NCBI RefSeq assembly: GCF_040409955.1
Contig: NZ_CP123384.1
Coordinates: forward strand, 2,241,501-2,305,500
Direction: 5' to 3'
Length of the DNA stretch: 64,000 nucleotides
From: Salipiger sp. H15
GTDB taxonomy: Bacteria > Pseudomonadota > Alphaproteobacteria > Rhodobacterales > Rhodobacteraceae
Shown here: piece after piece, positions 1 to 8,097 of the stretch
Position numbering within the stretch: the first letter of the stretch is position 1
Layout: each line of letters begins with the position of its first letter
Program-made: the position numbers and the translations under genes
Notes under the pieces: generated by a model
What the model was told of the DNA's origin: nothing
The model's input: only the letters and a program-made list of their open reading frames with translations
The model's database searches: none

Positions 1-415
1 TCTTCACCTCGTCCCGGGCGGCGATGATGTCCTTCATCTTCGCCTCGATCTGGCCGAGGTCCTCCGGCGTGAAGGGCTCGGCGCGGTCGAAGTCGTAGAA
101 CCAGCCGTGGTCGGTGACCGGGCCGATGGTGACCTTGGTGTCGGGCCAGATCTCCTGCACGGCGCGCGCCATCACGTGCGCGAGGTCGTGGCGGATCAGC
201 TCGAGCGCCTGGTCCTCGTCCTGCATCGTGTGGATCGCGATCGTGCTGTCCGCGTCGATGGGCCATTGCAGGTCCCAGTGCGCGCCGTTCACGGTGGCGG
301 AGATGGCCTTTTTCGAAAGGCTCTTGGAAATGGCTGCGGCCACGTCGGCAGGGGTCACGCCCTTGTCGAACTCGCGCGCATTGCCATCGGGGAATGTCAG
401 GGAAATCTGGCTCAC
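1..415 (-). CDS. thrS: Threonine--tRNA ligase, N-terminal part (cut by window edge)
   Basis: Charges tRNA-Thr with threonine in the cytoplasm. Only the first 138 codons are present. They begin with a GTG codon read as [12 protein letters not shown], preceded by a GGAGA ribosome site (cgaggagacaag) about 8 bases upstream. Residues 1-60 form the TGS domain. The HDLAH sequence that follows is the HxxxH metal-site motif of the ThrRS editing domain, and GWFYDFD further on is also typical of ThrRS. The class II catalytic core and anticodon-binding domain lie outside the window. Identification rests on the TGS plus editing-domain order, which is characteristic of ThrRS; AlaRS lacks this N-terminal TGS. 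Confidence 0.93.
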   Translation of the reverse strand, partial: MSQISLTFPDGNAREFDKGVTPADVAAAISKSLSKKAISATVNGAHWDLQWPIDADSTIAIHTMQDEDQALELIRHDLAHVMARAVQEIWPDTKVTIGPVTDHGWFYDFDRAEPFTPEDLGQIEAKMKDIIAARDEVK

Positions 416-536
416 TGGCCTTGTCTCCTCGTCGGTCTGGCGCCCACGGAACGCCCGGTTGCGGGTTATATGTCGTGCCGCCTTGTGGCCTTCGGGGGAA
501 GGGGTGTCAAGCCGCCGGGCGGGAGGGCGTCGCGCC

Positions 537-1760
537 CTAGGGCCGCAGGATCCTCGGGGCGGGGGCTTCGAAGGTCATCCTGCCGCCGCGCATCCCCCAG
601 ACCGGGCGCCGTATCTCGGCCATCGCCGCGGCGCGGCTCGCGCAGGGCAGCAGCACCAGATCCGCGGGACCGCCGACCTCGATGCGGTCCTCGACGCCGA
701 GCAGGCGGAAGGGATCGCGGCTCACCATGTCGAAACAGGCGGCCAGTTCCTCGGCCCCGCCAAGCTGCGCGACATTGGCGAATAGGTTCGCCATGCGCGG
801 CAGCGAGCAGTCGCCATAGGGGGTGAAGGGGTTCAGCACGTTGTTCGTCGCCACGGTGCAGCAGACGCCGGCCTCGTGGAAGCGGTGCGCAGGCGCAACG
901 CCGCGCGGCACGGCGTGGTCATGCCCGCGCCCGGTGATGAAGAGGTCCGTCGCGGGCAGCACGGTGAGCGCGATCCCGGCCTCCTTCAGCAGCGCGACGC
1001 TCCGCGCCAGCTCGGCGGGGGGCAGCATCGAGAGCTTGGTGACATGGCCGATGGCGACGCGCCCCTGCATCCCGAAGGCGATGGTCTGCCGCGCCACCTC
1101 GTCGAGGTGCCGCCAACTGGTGTCGAGGTCGAAGTCGAGGTGGAAGTCGAGGTCCACGTCGAATTCCCGCGCCATGGCGAAAAGGAGGGCGATCTGCCCC
1201 TCGGGGTCGGTGTCGGTGTAGGGGCAGCCGCCGAGCAGGTCGGCGCCATCCGCCAGCGCCGCGCGCAGCAGCGCCTCGGTGCCGGGGTAGTTGAGCAGCC
1301 CTTCCTGAGGAAAGACGCAGATCTGCAGATCGAGCGCCCATGCGTAGTCGGCCTTCAGCCGCTTCACCGCGTCGAACCCTGCCAGCCCGATCACCGGGTC
1401 GATCTCGACCTGCGTGCGGATGAGCGTGGTGCCCTGTCCGATGGCCTGCTCGAGCACCCGCGCGCCGCGGGCATGGACATCCCCGGCGGTGAAATCCTTC
1501 TTTGCGGCGGTGACCGCCGCGAGCGCGCCCTTGAGATCGCCGGTCAGGTTCACCGCGCGTTCGAGGATGCAGGCCTTGTCGAGGTGCAGGTGGCTGTCGG
1601 CAAAGCCGCGGAAGACCAGCCCTCCGCCCGCGTCGAGCGCCGGGGCATCGGTGGCGAGGTTCGGGGTGACAACAGCGATCCGGCCCTCGGCGATGCCGAT
1701 GTCGACCGGCGCCGCGCCGTCCTCGAGGCGCGCGCCCCGGATGACCAGATCGAGTGTCAT
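537..1760 (-). CDS. Cytosine deaminase-like amidohydrolase, 407 aa
   Basis: A metal-dependent hydrolase of the amidohydrolase superfamily, closest in motif layout to CodA-type cytosine deaminases and related N-deaminating enzymes. The order is a short N-terminal beta-sandwich, HLHLDK at residues 57-62 (first metal ligands), His207, His239, then [13 protein letters not shown] from residue 305. The C-terminal GGPADLVLL stretch closes the sandwich. In CodA the segment aligned with TNN carries a metal-binding Asp, which is Asn here, so the substrate and even deaminase activity are uncertain. The ATG at 1760 was chosen because homology begins there; the open frame upstream is low-quality Arg-rich sequence. 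It is upstream of and co-directional with thrS, 121 bases away. Confidence 0.78.
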   Translation of the reverse strand: MTLDLVIRGARLEDGAAPVDIGIAEGRIAVVTPNLATDAPALDAGGGLVFRGFADSHLHLDKACILERAVNLTGDLKGALAAVTAAKKDFTAGDVHARGARVLEQAIGQGTTLIRTQVEIDPVIGLAGFDAVKRLKADYAWALDLQICVFPQEGLLNYPGTEALLRAALADGADLLGGCPYTDTDPEGQIALLFAMAREFDVDLDFHLDFDLDTSWRHLDEVARQTIAFGMQGRVAIGHVTKLSMLPPAELARSVALLKEAGIALTVLPATDLFITGRGHDHAVPRGVAPAHRFHEAGVCCTVATNNVLNPFTPYGDCSLPRMANLFANVAQLGGAEELAACFDMVSRDPFRLLGVEDRIEVGGPADLVLLPCASRAAAMAEIRRPVWGMRGGRMTFEAPAPRILRP

Positions 1761-2068
1761 TCTCTGTGCTCCCGCCTGCGTGCGAACTTGCCCGCGCTCT
1801 GCCTCCGGCTCTGGATAGGCGCCGCGCAAGCCCCTGTCACGCCGGAATTCCTTGCCCGTTTCCCGCTCCGTGACCGGACGGGACCGGCCTCGCAAGGCTT
1901 GGCGCGGGCGAAAGCATGGGCGCTGCACGGCAAGGTGACTCCGGACGCCGCGCGTGCACAAGGAACCCGCAGTCTGCCGGGATTTCCGGCACCTCGCGGA
2001 CGCCCGCGCAGCGCTTCCCAAGCGCGCCCGAATGCGCCACGCTGCGCGCAGATCGAGAAGGGGGTCCC

Positions 2069-2737
2069 ATGCGCACATTCGACGACATCCTCGGCATCGC
2101 CGCCGAGCGCCACGGCGGCCGCGAGGGCGCGCTTGCCGGGATCCCAGTGCCGCTCTCCGCGGACGCGATCGCCGCCCAGCCCGACGCGCGCTTCCTCGCC
2201 GCCATGGCGCGGGGCATCCTGCAGGCCGGGATCAGCTGGACCGTTGTCGATGCCAAGTGGCCGGGCATCGAGGAGGCCTTCCACGGCTTCGAACCCGGCC
2301 GCGTCGCGATGATCGAGGGGGATGCCTTCGACGCGCTGCTGTCCGACACCCGCGTGATCCGCTCTGGGCCGAAGCTCGCCGCGATCCGGGACAACGCCGT
2401 CTTCATCACCGAGGTCGCCGCCGATGCGGGCAGCTTCGCGCGCAGGATCGCCGACTGGCCGGTGACCGAGTTCGACGCGCTGCTCGACTGGCTGAAGACC
2501 CGCGGCGCGCGGCTCGGCGGCAATACCGGGGCCTACATGCTGCGCAGCGTGGGCAAGGACGGCTACGTGCTGAGCCGCGACGTGGTAGGGCGGCTGATCG
2601 CCGAGGGGGTGATCGACAAGCCCCCGACCTCGCGCAAGGCGATGGCGGCGGTGCAGGGGGCGTTCAACCACTGGGCGGAGGAAAGCGGGCTGCCCTACAC
2701 CACGATCAGCCGGGTGCTGGCGCGCAGCATCGGCTAG
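2069..2737 (+). CDS. Divergent DNA-3-methyladenine glycosylase I (Tag) family protein, 222 aa
   Basis: Member of the helix-hairpin-helix Tag family, which removes 3-methyladenine from DNA. The recognisable core is GILQAGISW at residues 49-57 followed by a segment like the E. coli LKKRENYRACF region, then a GPKLAAIRDNA helix. Two family hallmarks are absent. There is no N-terminal Cys for the zinc snap, and the position of E. coli Glu38 in EGQQAG is Gly49 here. The N-terminus is also replaced by unrelated sequence. Base specificity is therefore doubtful, and it may act on another lesson or serve another role. The ATG at 2069 begins with MRTFDDIL; upstream sequence in this frame is not protein-like. 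It is divergent from the amidohydrolase and convergent with the LysR gene. Confidence 0.75.
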   Translation: MRTFDDILGIAAERHGGREGALAGIPVPLSADAIAAQPDARFLAAMARGILQAGISWTVVDAKWPGIEEAFHGFEPGRVAMIEGDAFDALLSDTRVIRSGPKLAAIRDNAVFITEVAADAGSFARRIADWPVTEFDALLDWLKTRGARLGGNTGAYMLRSVGKDGYVLSRDVVGRLIAEGVIDKPPTSRKAMAAVQGAFNHWAEESGLPYTTISRVLARSIG

Positions 2738-2745
2738 GTGCCGGT

Positions 2746-3621
2746 TCAGCCGGGCAGCAGCGCCTGCCGCGCCGCGGCCCGCACAGCGCGGGTCAGCGGG
2801 GCAAGCGCGCCCGACACCAGCCGGTTCACCTGCCAGGTGAGCGCAAGGTCCTCGGGCTCCTCCGGCAGCATTGCCACCAGCGCGCCCGAGGCGAGCAGGG
2901 GCGCGGCGAGGCTCTCGGGGTTGAGGCACCAGCCGAGCCCCAGCCGCGCCGCGTCGAGAAAGCCCTGCGTCGAGGGCAGGCGGTGGCTGGTCGGATGCAG
3001 CGCCTTGCCGGTCACCCGCCGCAGCCAGTGGTGCTGCAGCACGTCCTTGCCGTCGAACTGCACCAGCGGCGCGGTGGCGAGCGCCTCGGGCGTCACGCCC
3101 CCGGCGAAGTGCCGGGCGTGGAACTCCGGCGCGCAGGTCGCCACGTAGCGCATCCGCCCGAGCGGCACCGCGTCGCAGCCCTGCACCGGCCGGGCGTGAT
3201 CGGTGATCGCCGCCGAGACCTCGCCCCGCCGCAGCCAGTCGGCCGAGAAGGCCTGATCGTCGAGCACGATCTCGTAGAGCAGGTCGAGCCCCGCCAGCGC
3301 GGGCAGGAACCACGTGCCGAGACTGTCGGCATTGACCGCCAGCCGCAGCCGCGCCTGCGGGGCGGGCTGGCCGAGATCGCGCGCCAGCGCCGCCTCGAGC
3401 AGCGCCACCTCCGACGCGTGGCGCGCCAGCCGCGCCCCGGCAGGGGTCGCTGTGCAGGGCGCAGCGCGGATCACCAGCGCCGCCCCCGCGCGGTCCTCGA
3501 GCGCCTTGATCCGCTGGGAAATCGCCGAGGGGGTGACCGACAGCGCCCGCGCCGCCGCGTCGAAGCTGCCAAGGCGCAGGACGGCGTCGAGCGCCGCGAG
3601 CTGGGAAGGATCGTACTGCAT
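2746..3621 (-). CDS. argP: LysR-family regulator of the ArgP/IciA type, 291 aa
   Basis: Transcription regulator with an N-terminal winged helix-turn-helix (about residues 3-60, containing SAISQRIKALEDRAG) and a LysR effector-binding domain. In enterobacteria ArgP senses arginine and lysine and activates argO, the arginine exporter gene. The assignment rests on ArgP-like sequence at the N-terminus and on the adjacent divergent LysE/ArgO exporter, a conserved pairing. The 93-base space between the two start codons must contain both promoters; it is AT-richer than the surroundings. Length is normal for ArgP (about 295). The gene converges on the Tag-like gene with 8 bases between stops. Confidence 0.85.
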   Translation of the reverse strand: MQYDPSQLAALDAVLRLGSFDAAARALSVTPSAISQRIKALEDRAGAALVIRAAPCTATPAGARLARHASEVALLEAALARDLGQPAPQARLRLAVNADSLGTWFLPALAGLDLLYEIVLDDQAFSADWLRRGEVSAAITDHARPVQGCDAVPLGRMRYVATCAPEFHARHFAGGVTPEALATAPLVQFDGKDVLQHHWLRRVTGKALHPTSHRLPSTQGFLDAARLGLGWCLNPESLAAPLLASGALVAMLPEEPEDLALTWQVNRLVSGALAPLTRAVRAAARQALLPG

Positions 3622-3714
3622 TAGCGCATCTTAATCAGGATGAAACTCTTTAACTAGTCTTTCTCTCGCGCCGCGTGATAGCCCGGCCTCCGGACCAAGG
3701 AACGGAGACGGACA

Positions 3715-4314
3715 ATGCAGGCAGCGGTGGCGGGATTTGCGCTGGGACTTTCGCTGATCGTGGCGATCGGGGCGCAGAACGTCTTCGTGCTGCGGCAGGG
3801 GCTGCGTCGCGAGCACGTGCTGCCGGTGGTGCTGGTCTGCGCGATCTCGGACGCGGTGCTGATCGCCGCCGGGGTGGCGGGTTTCGGCATGCTGGCCGCG
3901 CAGCTGCCGGGGCTCGAGACGGTGATGCGCTGGCTCGGCGCGGGGTTCCTCGCCTGGTACGGCGCGCGGGCGCTGCGCTCGGCGGTGCGCGGCGGCGAGG
4001 CGCTGCGGGCCGGGGACGCAGCCGGGCAGGTCTCGCTGCGCCGCGCGTTGCTGACCTGCCTCGCGCTCACATGGCTCAACCCGCATGTCTACCTCGACAC
4101 GGTGATGCTGCTCGGGGCGATCTCGGCGCAATACGACAGCCGGGCGCTCTTCGGCCTCGGCGCGGCGGCGGCCTCGGGGGTCTTCTTCTTCGCGCTCGGA
4201 TACGGCGCGCGGCTGCTGGGGCCGGTCTTCGCGCGGCCCGTCGCCTGGCGCGTGCTGGACCTCGGGATCGGGCTCACCATGTGGCTCATCGCGGCGAAAC
4301 TGCTGCTTGGCTGA
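3715..4314 (+). CDS. argO: LysE/ArgO-family amino acid exporter, 199 aa
   Basis: Inner-membrane exporter of basic amino acids (arginine or lysine) in the LysE superfamily. It starts MQAAVAGFALGLSLIVAIGAQN, and the GAQN motif in the first membrane segment is diagnostic. TWLNPHVYLDT in the middle is the second family signature. About six hydrophobic helices fill the 199 residues, which is normal length. A GGAGACGG ribosome site precedes the ATG. It is divergent from the ArgP-like regulator, which likely activates it when arginine or lysine accumulates; that regulation is inferred from E. coli and Corynebacterium precedents. Confidence 0.9.
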   Translation: MQAAVAGFALGLSLIVAIGAQNVFVLRQGLRREHVLPVVLVCAISDAVLIAAGVAGFGMLAAQLPGLETVMRWLGAGFLAWYGARALRSAVRGGEALRAGDAAGQVSLRRALLTCLALTWLNPHVYLDTVMLLGAISAQYDSRALFGLGAAAASGVFFFALGYGARLLGPVFARPVAWRVLDLGIGLTMWLIAAKLLLG

Positions 4315-4359
4315 GCGACGGGCCTTGCACTGGTCGTCAGGGGCGCTACCAAAGCCATC

Positions 4360-5259
4360 ATGAGCACGACGCACGCGAACCCGGTCCGGGGCATCCTCTT
4401 CATGGTCGTCACGGGGCTTTGCTTCGTCGGCGTCACGGTGACAGTCAAGATCCTCGGAGGCCGGGTCCCGGCGGCGGAGTCGGCGTTCCTGCGCTACTTC
4501 TTCGGCCTCGTCTTCCTGATCCCGGCGTGGAACCAGCTGCGCGCGCTGCGCATGACCCGGCGCCAGTGGAGCCTCTCGGCGGTGCGCGGCGCGGCGCAGA
4601 CGCTGGGGGTGATCTGCTGGTTCTTCGCCATGTCGCGCATCCCGCTCGCCGAGGTCACGGCAATGAACTACCTCACCCCGATCTACGTGACCGTTCTGGC
4701 GGTGTTCGTGCTGCGCGAGCGGCTGGCGATGCGCCGGATCCTCGCCATCGTCGCGGCCCTCGGCGGGGCGCTGCTGATCCTGCGGCCGGGGTTCCGCGAA
4801 CTCGATCCGGGGCATTTCGCCATGCTCGGCACCTCGCTGATGTTCGCCATCTCCTACCTCATCGCCAAGATCATCACCGACGAGCTCTCGCCCGCGATCG
4901 CGCTGGCGCTGCTGTCGATCTCGGTGACGCTGGGGCTGCTGCCCTTCGCGCTGGCGGTCTGGGTCTGGCCGAGCTGGGGCGACGTGGCGATCCTGATGAC
5001 CACCGCCGCCTTTGCCACCGCCGGGCACTACGCCATGGTGCTCGCCTTCGCCAGCGCGCCGGTCACCGTGACGCAGCCGGTGACCTTCCTGCAGCTGGTC
5101 TGGTCGGTCGCGATCGGGGCGCTGTTCTTCGCCGAGCCGGTCGATCCCTTCGTGGTCGGCGGCGGGCTGGTGATCATCGGCTCGGTGCTCTTCATCACGC
5201 TGCGCGAGGCGATGCTGAAGCGGCGGGTCACGCCGTCGGGACCCGAGACCAAGTTCTGA
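4360..5259 (+). CDS. DMT-superfamily (EamA) transporter, 299 aa
   Basis: Integral membrane protein with two EamA repeats and about ten hydrophobic helices. The first repeat covers roughly residues 10-145 (ending GGALLILRPG, typical of the repeat end) and the second about 155-290. Such proteins export amino acids, nucleobases or other small metabolites, and the sequence does not say which. It starts 45 bases after the ArgO-like gene on the same strand, so the two may be co-transcribed; that would fit a role in metabolite efflux. A hairpin with 8-bp stem lies 20 bases past its stop. Confidence 0.87.
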   Translation: MSTTHANPVRGILFMVVTGLCFVGVTVTVKILGGRVPAAESAFLRYFFGLVFLIPAWNQLRALRMTRRQWSLSAVRGAAQTLGVICWFFAMSRIPLAEVTAMNYLTPIYVTVLAVFVLRERLAMRRILAIVAALGGALLILRPGFRELDPGHFAMLGTSLMFAISYLIAKIITDELSPAIALALLSISVTLGLLPFALAVWVWPSWGDVAILMTTAAFATAGHYAMVLAFASAPVTVTQPVTFLQLVWSVAIGALFFAEPVDPFVVGGGLVIIGSVLFITLREAMLKRRVTPSGPETKF

Positions 5260-5278
5260 CCCGGGAGCGGAGGCGGGC

Positions 5279-5301
5279 ACGGGAAACAGATCGTTTCCCG
5301 T
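5279..5301 (+). terminator. Hairpin after the DMT transporter gene
   Basis: ACGGGAAA at 5279-5286 pairs with TTTCCCGT at 5294-5301 around a 7-base loop, 20 bases after the transporter stop. There is no long T run, so it could be an inefficient terminator or an mRNA 3' stabiliser. Confidence 0.5.
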
Positions 5302-5390
5302 CCATGAAAAATCCCCGACCGCATCGCATTTCGGCCTCATTCCCGGGCGAGGGTTTCCCCCAGTGAAACAGTTTGACCGGGTGAGTAACC

Positions 5391-5588
5391 ATGTTTGCCA
5401 ACAACCATCTGACCGAGAACCTCGACGAGATCCGCGCCTTCCTGCTCGATGAGCGCCGCAAGTCGCTGTCCGAGACCGAATGGCGCTTCCGCATGAAGGG
5501 CTACGGCTACCAGCTGCGCCGGACCACCGGCGGCGTTGAGGTCTCGCGCCTGCCGCAGAACCGTCTTCTCGGCACGCTCGACGCCTGA
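5391..5588 (+). CDS. Conserved small protein, 65 aa, unknown function
   Basis: Sixty-five residues starting MFANNHLTENLDEIRAFLLDE. It is charged and soluble-looking: an acidic N-terminal helix, a basic middle (RKSLSETEWRFRMKGYGYQLRRT), and a C-terminal beta-like part ending LLGTLDA. No signal peptide, membrane segment or cysteine is seen. I do not recognise a named family. Codon usage matches the neighbours, and the gene has its own space between two hairpin or AT-rich regions, which supports a real gene. It stands alone upstream of the nuclease gene, with 89 bases between. Confidence 0.65.
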   Translation: MFANNHLTENLDEIRAFLLDERRKSLSETEWRFRMKGYGYQLRRTTGGVEVSRLPQNRLLGTLDA

Positions 5589-5677
5589 CCCGTACGGGCG
5601 TGGCGCGCGGCGCACGCATTAACAAAGATTAAGCTCCCTGCCTTGCGCTCGCCGTCGGGCGCAGTGAAATTGGCCTG

Positions 5678-6394
5678 ATGATCAGGCTTTGTTCACGCTT
5701 TGTAAGCGTTTCATTCATCATCGTTTCCCTTGCGTCACCCTTGGGTGGCCTGGGAGTCCCTTCCGCGAGCGCGGCGCAACCGGTGATCTCCGGCACCCTC
5801 CGGGTGATCGACGGCGACACGTTCGACGTGGGCGACGTGCGCGTGCGGCTCTTCGGGGTCGACGCGCCCGAGAAGGACCAGACCTGCCGCGACAAGGCGC
5901 GCGCCAACTGGCCTTGCGGCGCCTGGGTGACGCAGGAGGTCCGCAGCCGCTACGAGGGCAAGCGCGCCCGCTGCGAGCGGGTGGACACCGACCGCTACGG
6001 CCGCGCCGTGGCGCGCTGCTCGGTCGGCGGGCAGGACATCGGCCGCGCGCTGGTGACCGACGGGCTCGCCTTCGCCTACCGCGACTACTCGATGGATTAC
6101 GACCTCGACGAGAAGGGCGCCGTGGTGCGCGGCGTCGGGCTGCATGGCGCGCAGGTGCAGCGCCCGGCGGAGTACCGCGCCGAGACCCGCCGCGCCGCCA
6201 ATGCCGCCGCGCTCGAGGAGGCGCCACAGGGCTGCGTCATCAAGGGCAACATCAACTCCAAGGGCGCGCGCATCTACCACATGCCCGGGCAGCAGCATTA
6301 CGGGCCCACGCGCATCGACGAGAGCGAGGGCGAGCGCTGGTTCTGCTCCGAGGCCGAGGCCCGCAAGGCCGGTTGGCGCAAGGCGCGCCAATGA
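5678..6394 (+). CDS. Secreted thermonuclease-family nuclease, 238 aa
   Basis: Staphylococcal-nuclease (SNase) fold enzyme, presumably exported. Residues 1-33 form a signal peptide ending near PSASAAQ. The catalytic set matches staphylococcal nuclease: IDGDT (Asp45, Asp47), Arg57 in VRLFG, Glu65 in DAPEKD, and Arg109 in DRYGRA. After the SNase domain (to about residue 180) comes a second region with GCVIKGNINSKGARIYHMPG and a Trp-Phe-Cys segment. This resembles the small C-terminal 'sunset'-type domain often fused to SNases in alphaproteobacteria. Nucleic-acid hydrolysis outside the cytoplasm is the likely activity. No operon partner is evident. Confidence 0.85.
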   Translation: MIRLCSRFVSVSFIIVSLASPLGGLGVPSASAAQPVISGTLRVIDGDTFDVGDVRVRLFGVDAPEKDQTCRDKARANWPCGAWVTQEVRSRYEGKRARCERVDTDRYGRAVARCSVGGQDIGRALVTDGLAFAYRDYSMDYDLDEKGAVVRGVGLHGAQVQRPAEYRAETRRAANAAALEEAPQGCVIKGNINSKGARIYHMPGQQHYGPTRIDESEGERWFCSEAEARKAGWRKARQ

Positions 6395-6417
6395 TCCGCC
6401 GCTGACCGCGCGGCAGG

Positions 6418-6431
6418 TTGATCCGGATCAA
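6418..6431 (+). promoter_or_regulatory. Perfect FNR/FnrL-type box
   Basis: TTGAT-CCGG-ATCAA matches the FNR-family consensus TTGAT-N4-ATCAA exactly and is fully palindromic. It lies 60 bases before the YdcH-family gene. In Rhodobacteraceae such sites are bound by FnrL (or DnrD-like paralogues) under low oxygen. The short distance to the start is compatible with activation at about -41 if transcription starts near 6472, which is inferred. Confidence 0.7.
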
Positions 6432-6491
6432 GGTGGGGGGCTGCGGCGCATGCCAAGACAAGGGCAAGACACGTAAAAGGAGGCACACGCC

Positions 6492-6749
6492 ATGTCCCAC
6501 GTTCCGCACGCCCTCGCCGAGGAATTCCCGCAATTCGCCGCGCGCATCTCGGCGCTGAAGCAGCAGGGCGGGCATTTCGCCACGCTGGCCGAGCGCTACT
6601 ACGAGGTGAACCGCGAGGTGCACGGCGCCGAGTCCGGGCTCACCCCGATGGACGGGCTGGCCGAGGCCGAACTGCGCAAGAAACGCGCCGCGCTGAAGGA
6701 CGAGATCTACGCCCTCCTGGTGGCGGATGCCGAGGGCATCGAGGGTTAA
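6492..6749 (+). CDS. YdcH/DUF465-family protein, 85 aa
   Basis: A small helical protein of the YdcH (DUF465) family. It is Glu/Lys/Ala-rich with the family pattern FPQFAARISALKQQGGHFATLAERYYEVNREV, then LRKKRAALKDEIYALL. No enzyme motif, signal or membrane segment is present; family members are short coiled-coil hairpins with unknown biochemical role. The ATG is preceded by AAGGAGG (6478-6484). A perfect FNR box sits upstream, so expression probably responds to oxygen. Its TAA stop overlaps the stop of the convergent glutathione peroxidase gene by 4 bases. Confidence 0.85.
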   Translation: MSHVPHALAEEFPQFAARISALKQQGGHFATLAERYYEVNREVHGAESGLTPMDGLAEAELRKKRAALKDEIYALLVADAEGIEG

Positions 6750-7264
6750 TCGAGCAGCGGCTCGATTGTCCCGGTGATCGGCTCGGACAGGGGCAGCGTG
6801 GTGCTGCCCCACCCGGCGACGAACTCGCCCTCGGGGCCGATCAGCACCTTGTTGAAGTTCCACGAGGGGGCAAAGCCCTCCTCCTCGGCCAGCTCCCGGT
6901 AGAAGGGATGCGCCTCGGCCCCGGTCACATGGGTGATCGTGGTCATCGGCAGGTCGAGATCGAAGTTGATCTCGCAGAAATCCTTCACCTCGGCCTCGCT
7001 CCCCAGCTCCTGCCTGAAATCGTTCGACGGCACCGCCAGCACCACCAGCCCGCGCGCGCGGTAGCGGTCGTAGAGCGCCTGCAGCCCGTCATATTGCGGC
7101 GTGAAGCCGCAGCGCGAGGCGGTGTTGACCACCAGCACCGGCCTGCCGCGCCAGCTTTCCAGGTCCAGGTTCCCGCCGTCGATCGACTCGAAGACCGTGG
7201 TCTCCGAGGCAAGGGCGGGCAGGGCACAGGTGGCAAGCACGGCAACGAGAGAGAGGGCACGCAT
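6746..7264 (-). CDS. Exported glutathione peroxidase-family protein, 172 aa
   Basis: Thiol peroxidase of the glutathione peroxidase family, reducing hydrogen peroxide or lipid hydroperoxides. Residues 1-19 are a signal peptide (MRALSLVAVLATCALPALA), so it acts in the periplasm. The peroxidatic residue is Cys52 in NTASRCGFTPQY, a cysteine rather than selenocysteine. The WNFNKVLI motif supplies the Trp/Asn of the catalytic tetrad. Another Cys in VKDFCEINF is where thioredoxin-dependent members keep their resolving Cys, so the reductant may be thioredoxin-like rather than glutathione. Length is normal for the family plus a signal peptide. Confidence 0.9.
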   Translation of the reverse strand: MRALSLVAVLATCALPALASETTVFESIDGGNLDLESWRGRPVLVVNTASRCGFTPQYDGLQALYDRYRARGLVVLAVPSNDFRQELGSEAEVKDFCEINFDLDLPMTTITHVTGAEAHPFYRELAEEEGFAPSWNFNKVLIGPEGEFVAGWGSTTLPLSEPITGTIEPLLD

Positions 7265-7424
7265 GGGAGGACTCCTTTGCGTTCACAGATAGTCTCGCCC
7301 GCGTGAAGTCAACGTCGCGTGACCTTGCGGAAAGCGCGCCCCGGTTGTGCGAAAATGCATCGCCCTGAATCCGCTTGGAGCTTTGCCACCCCGCGCCTAT
7401 CTTCAGGGATCAGGAGGTGACGCC

Positions 7425-7694
7425 ATGGCCGGAGGCTGGAGCCGCGACGGAGCGGTGCAGGAGCAGATCGAGGACAGCATCAAGGACGAGCTGTCCCGGA
7501 TGCAGGCGCGCAGGCGCCCGGTGGGCGAGAGCGCGACCCATTGCGCCGAATGCGACGAACCGATCCCCGAGAAGCGCCGCGTGGCGATCCCGGGCGTGAA
7601 GCTCTGCATCGACTGCCAGCAGGAGCGCGACGGCGTCTACCAGGCGCGCGGCGGCATCAACCGGCGCGGCTCGAAGGACAGCCAGCTCAAGTAA
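7425..7694 (+). CDS. DksA/TraR-family C4 zinc-finger protein, 89 aa
   Basis: Short DksA/TraR homologue with an N-terminal helix (QEQIEDSIKDELSRMQ) and a four-Cys zinc finger: Cys40 and Cys43 (THCAECDEPIPEKR) and Cys61 and Cys64 (LCIDCQQERD). It lacks the long coiled coil of full DksA, so like TraR/YbiI-type proteins it may bind RNA polymerase alone or have another role. The ATG at 7425 is chosen because CAGGAGGTGA sits 6 bases before it, and sequence upstream in frame does not look like protein. Its 3' end overlaps the convergent membrane-protein gene by 8 bases. Confidence 0.87.
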   Translation: MAGGWSRDGAVQEQIEDSIKDELSRMQARRRPVGESATHCAECDEPIPEKRRVAIPGVKLCIDCQQERDGVYQARGGINRRGSKDSQLK

Positions 7695-8004
7695 GCTCGT
7701 CGTCCCCGGGATCCGTGGGGTCGCGGTCCGGATTGTCGCGCCGCCGCAGCGCCCTGCCACGCTCGAGGCCGCGCCGGTAGAGCGGCATCACGTCTAGCAT
7801 CGCCACGGCAAACCCGAGCGGCAGCATCCAGAAGCCGAGGATCGGCAGGAAGCCGAGGATCCCGCCGCAGATCAGCAAGAGCCCCAGCACGAGCCGCAGC
7901 CCGGGTGGCACGCGCCGCCGCACGTGCACGAGAAAGCGCTGCATGCGCGCCTTGATCGTGCGCTTCACGCGCGGCTGTGTCGGCTCTTGCTGCGGCGGGG
8001 GCAT
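7687..8004 (-). CDS. Small membrane protein, 105 aa, unknown function
   Basis: A basic, Arg-rich N-terminal cytoplasmic part (PRVKRTIKARMQRFLVHVRRRVPPG) is followed by two adjacent hydrophobic segments (about residues 37-52 and 55-72, LGLLLICGGILGFLPILGFWMLPLG) and a charged, Asp/Arg-rich tail. The hairpin of two membrane helices with PILGFWMLPLGF resembles the PGPGW-type family of small transmembrane proteins, but I do not make that assignment firmly. No enzyme motif is visible. It overlaps the DksA-like gene at the 3' end and lies downstream of pepF on the same strand, 93 bases away. Confidence 0.72.
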   Translation of the reverse strand: MPPPQQEPTQPRVKRTIKARMQRFLVHVRRRVPPGLRLVLGLLLICGGILGFLPILGFWMLPLGFAVAMLDVMPLYRRGLERGRALRRRDNPDRDPTDPGDDELT

Positions 8005-8097
8005 GAGGCGGATCCTTCTCGGGCCTCGGGAATGGTATTCTGAAAGGGGATTTTGAAAAGGGTGAGGGCGGACGCCGCAGCGCCCGCCCCCGCAAGG

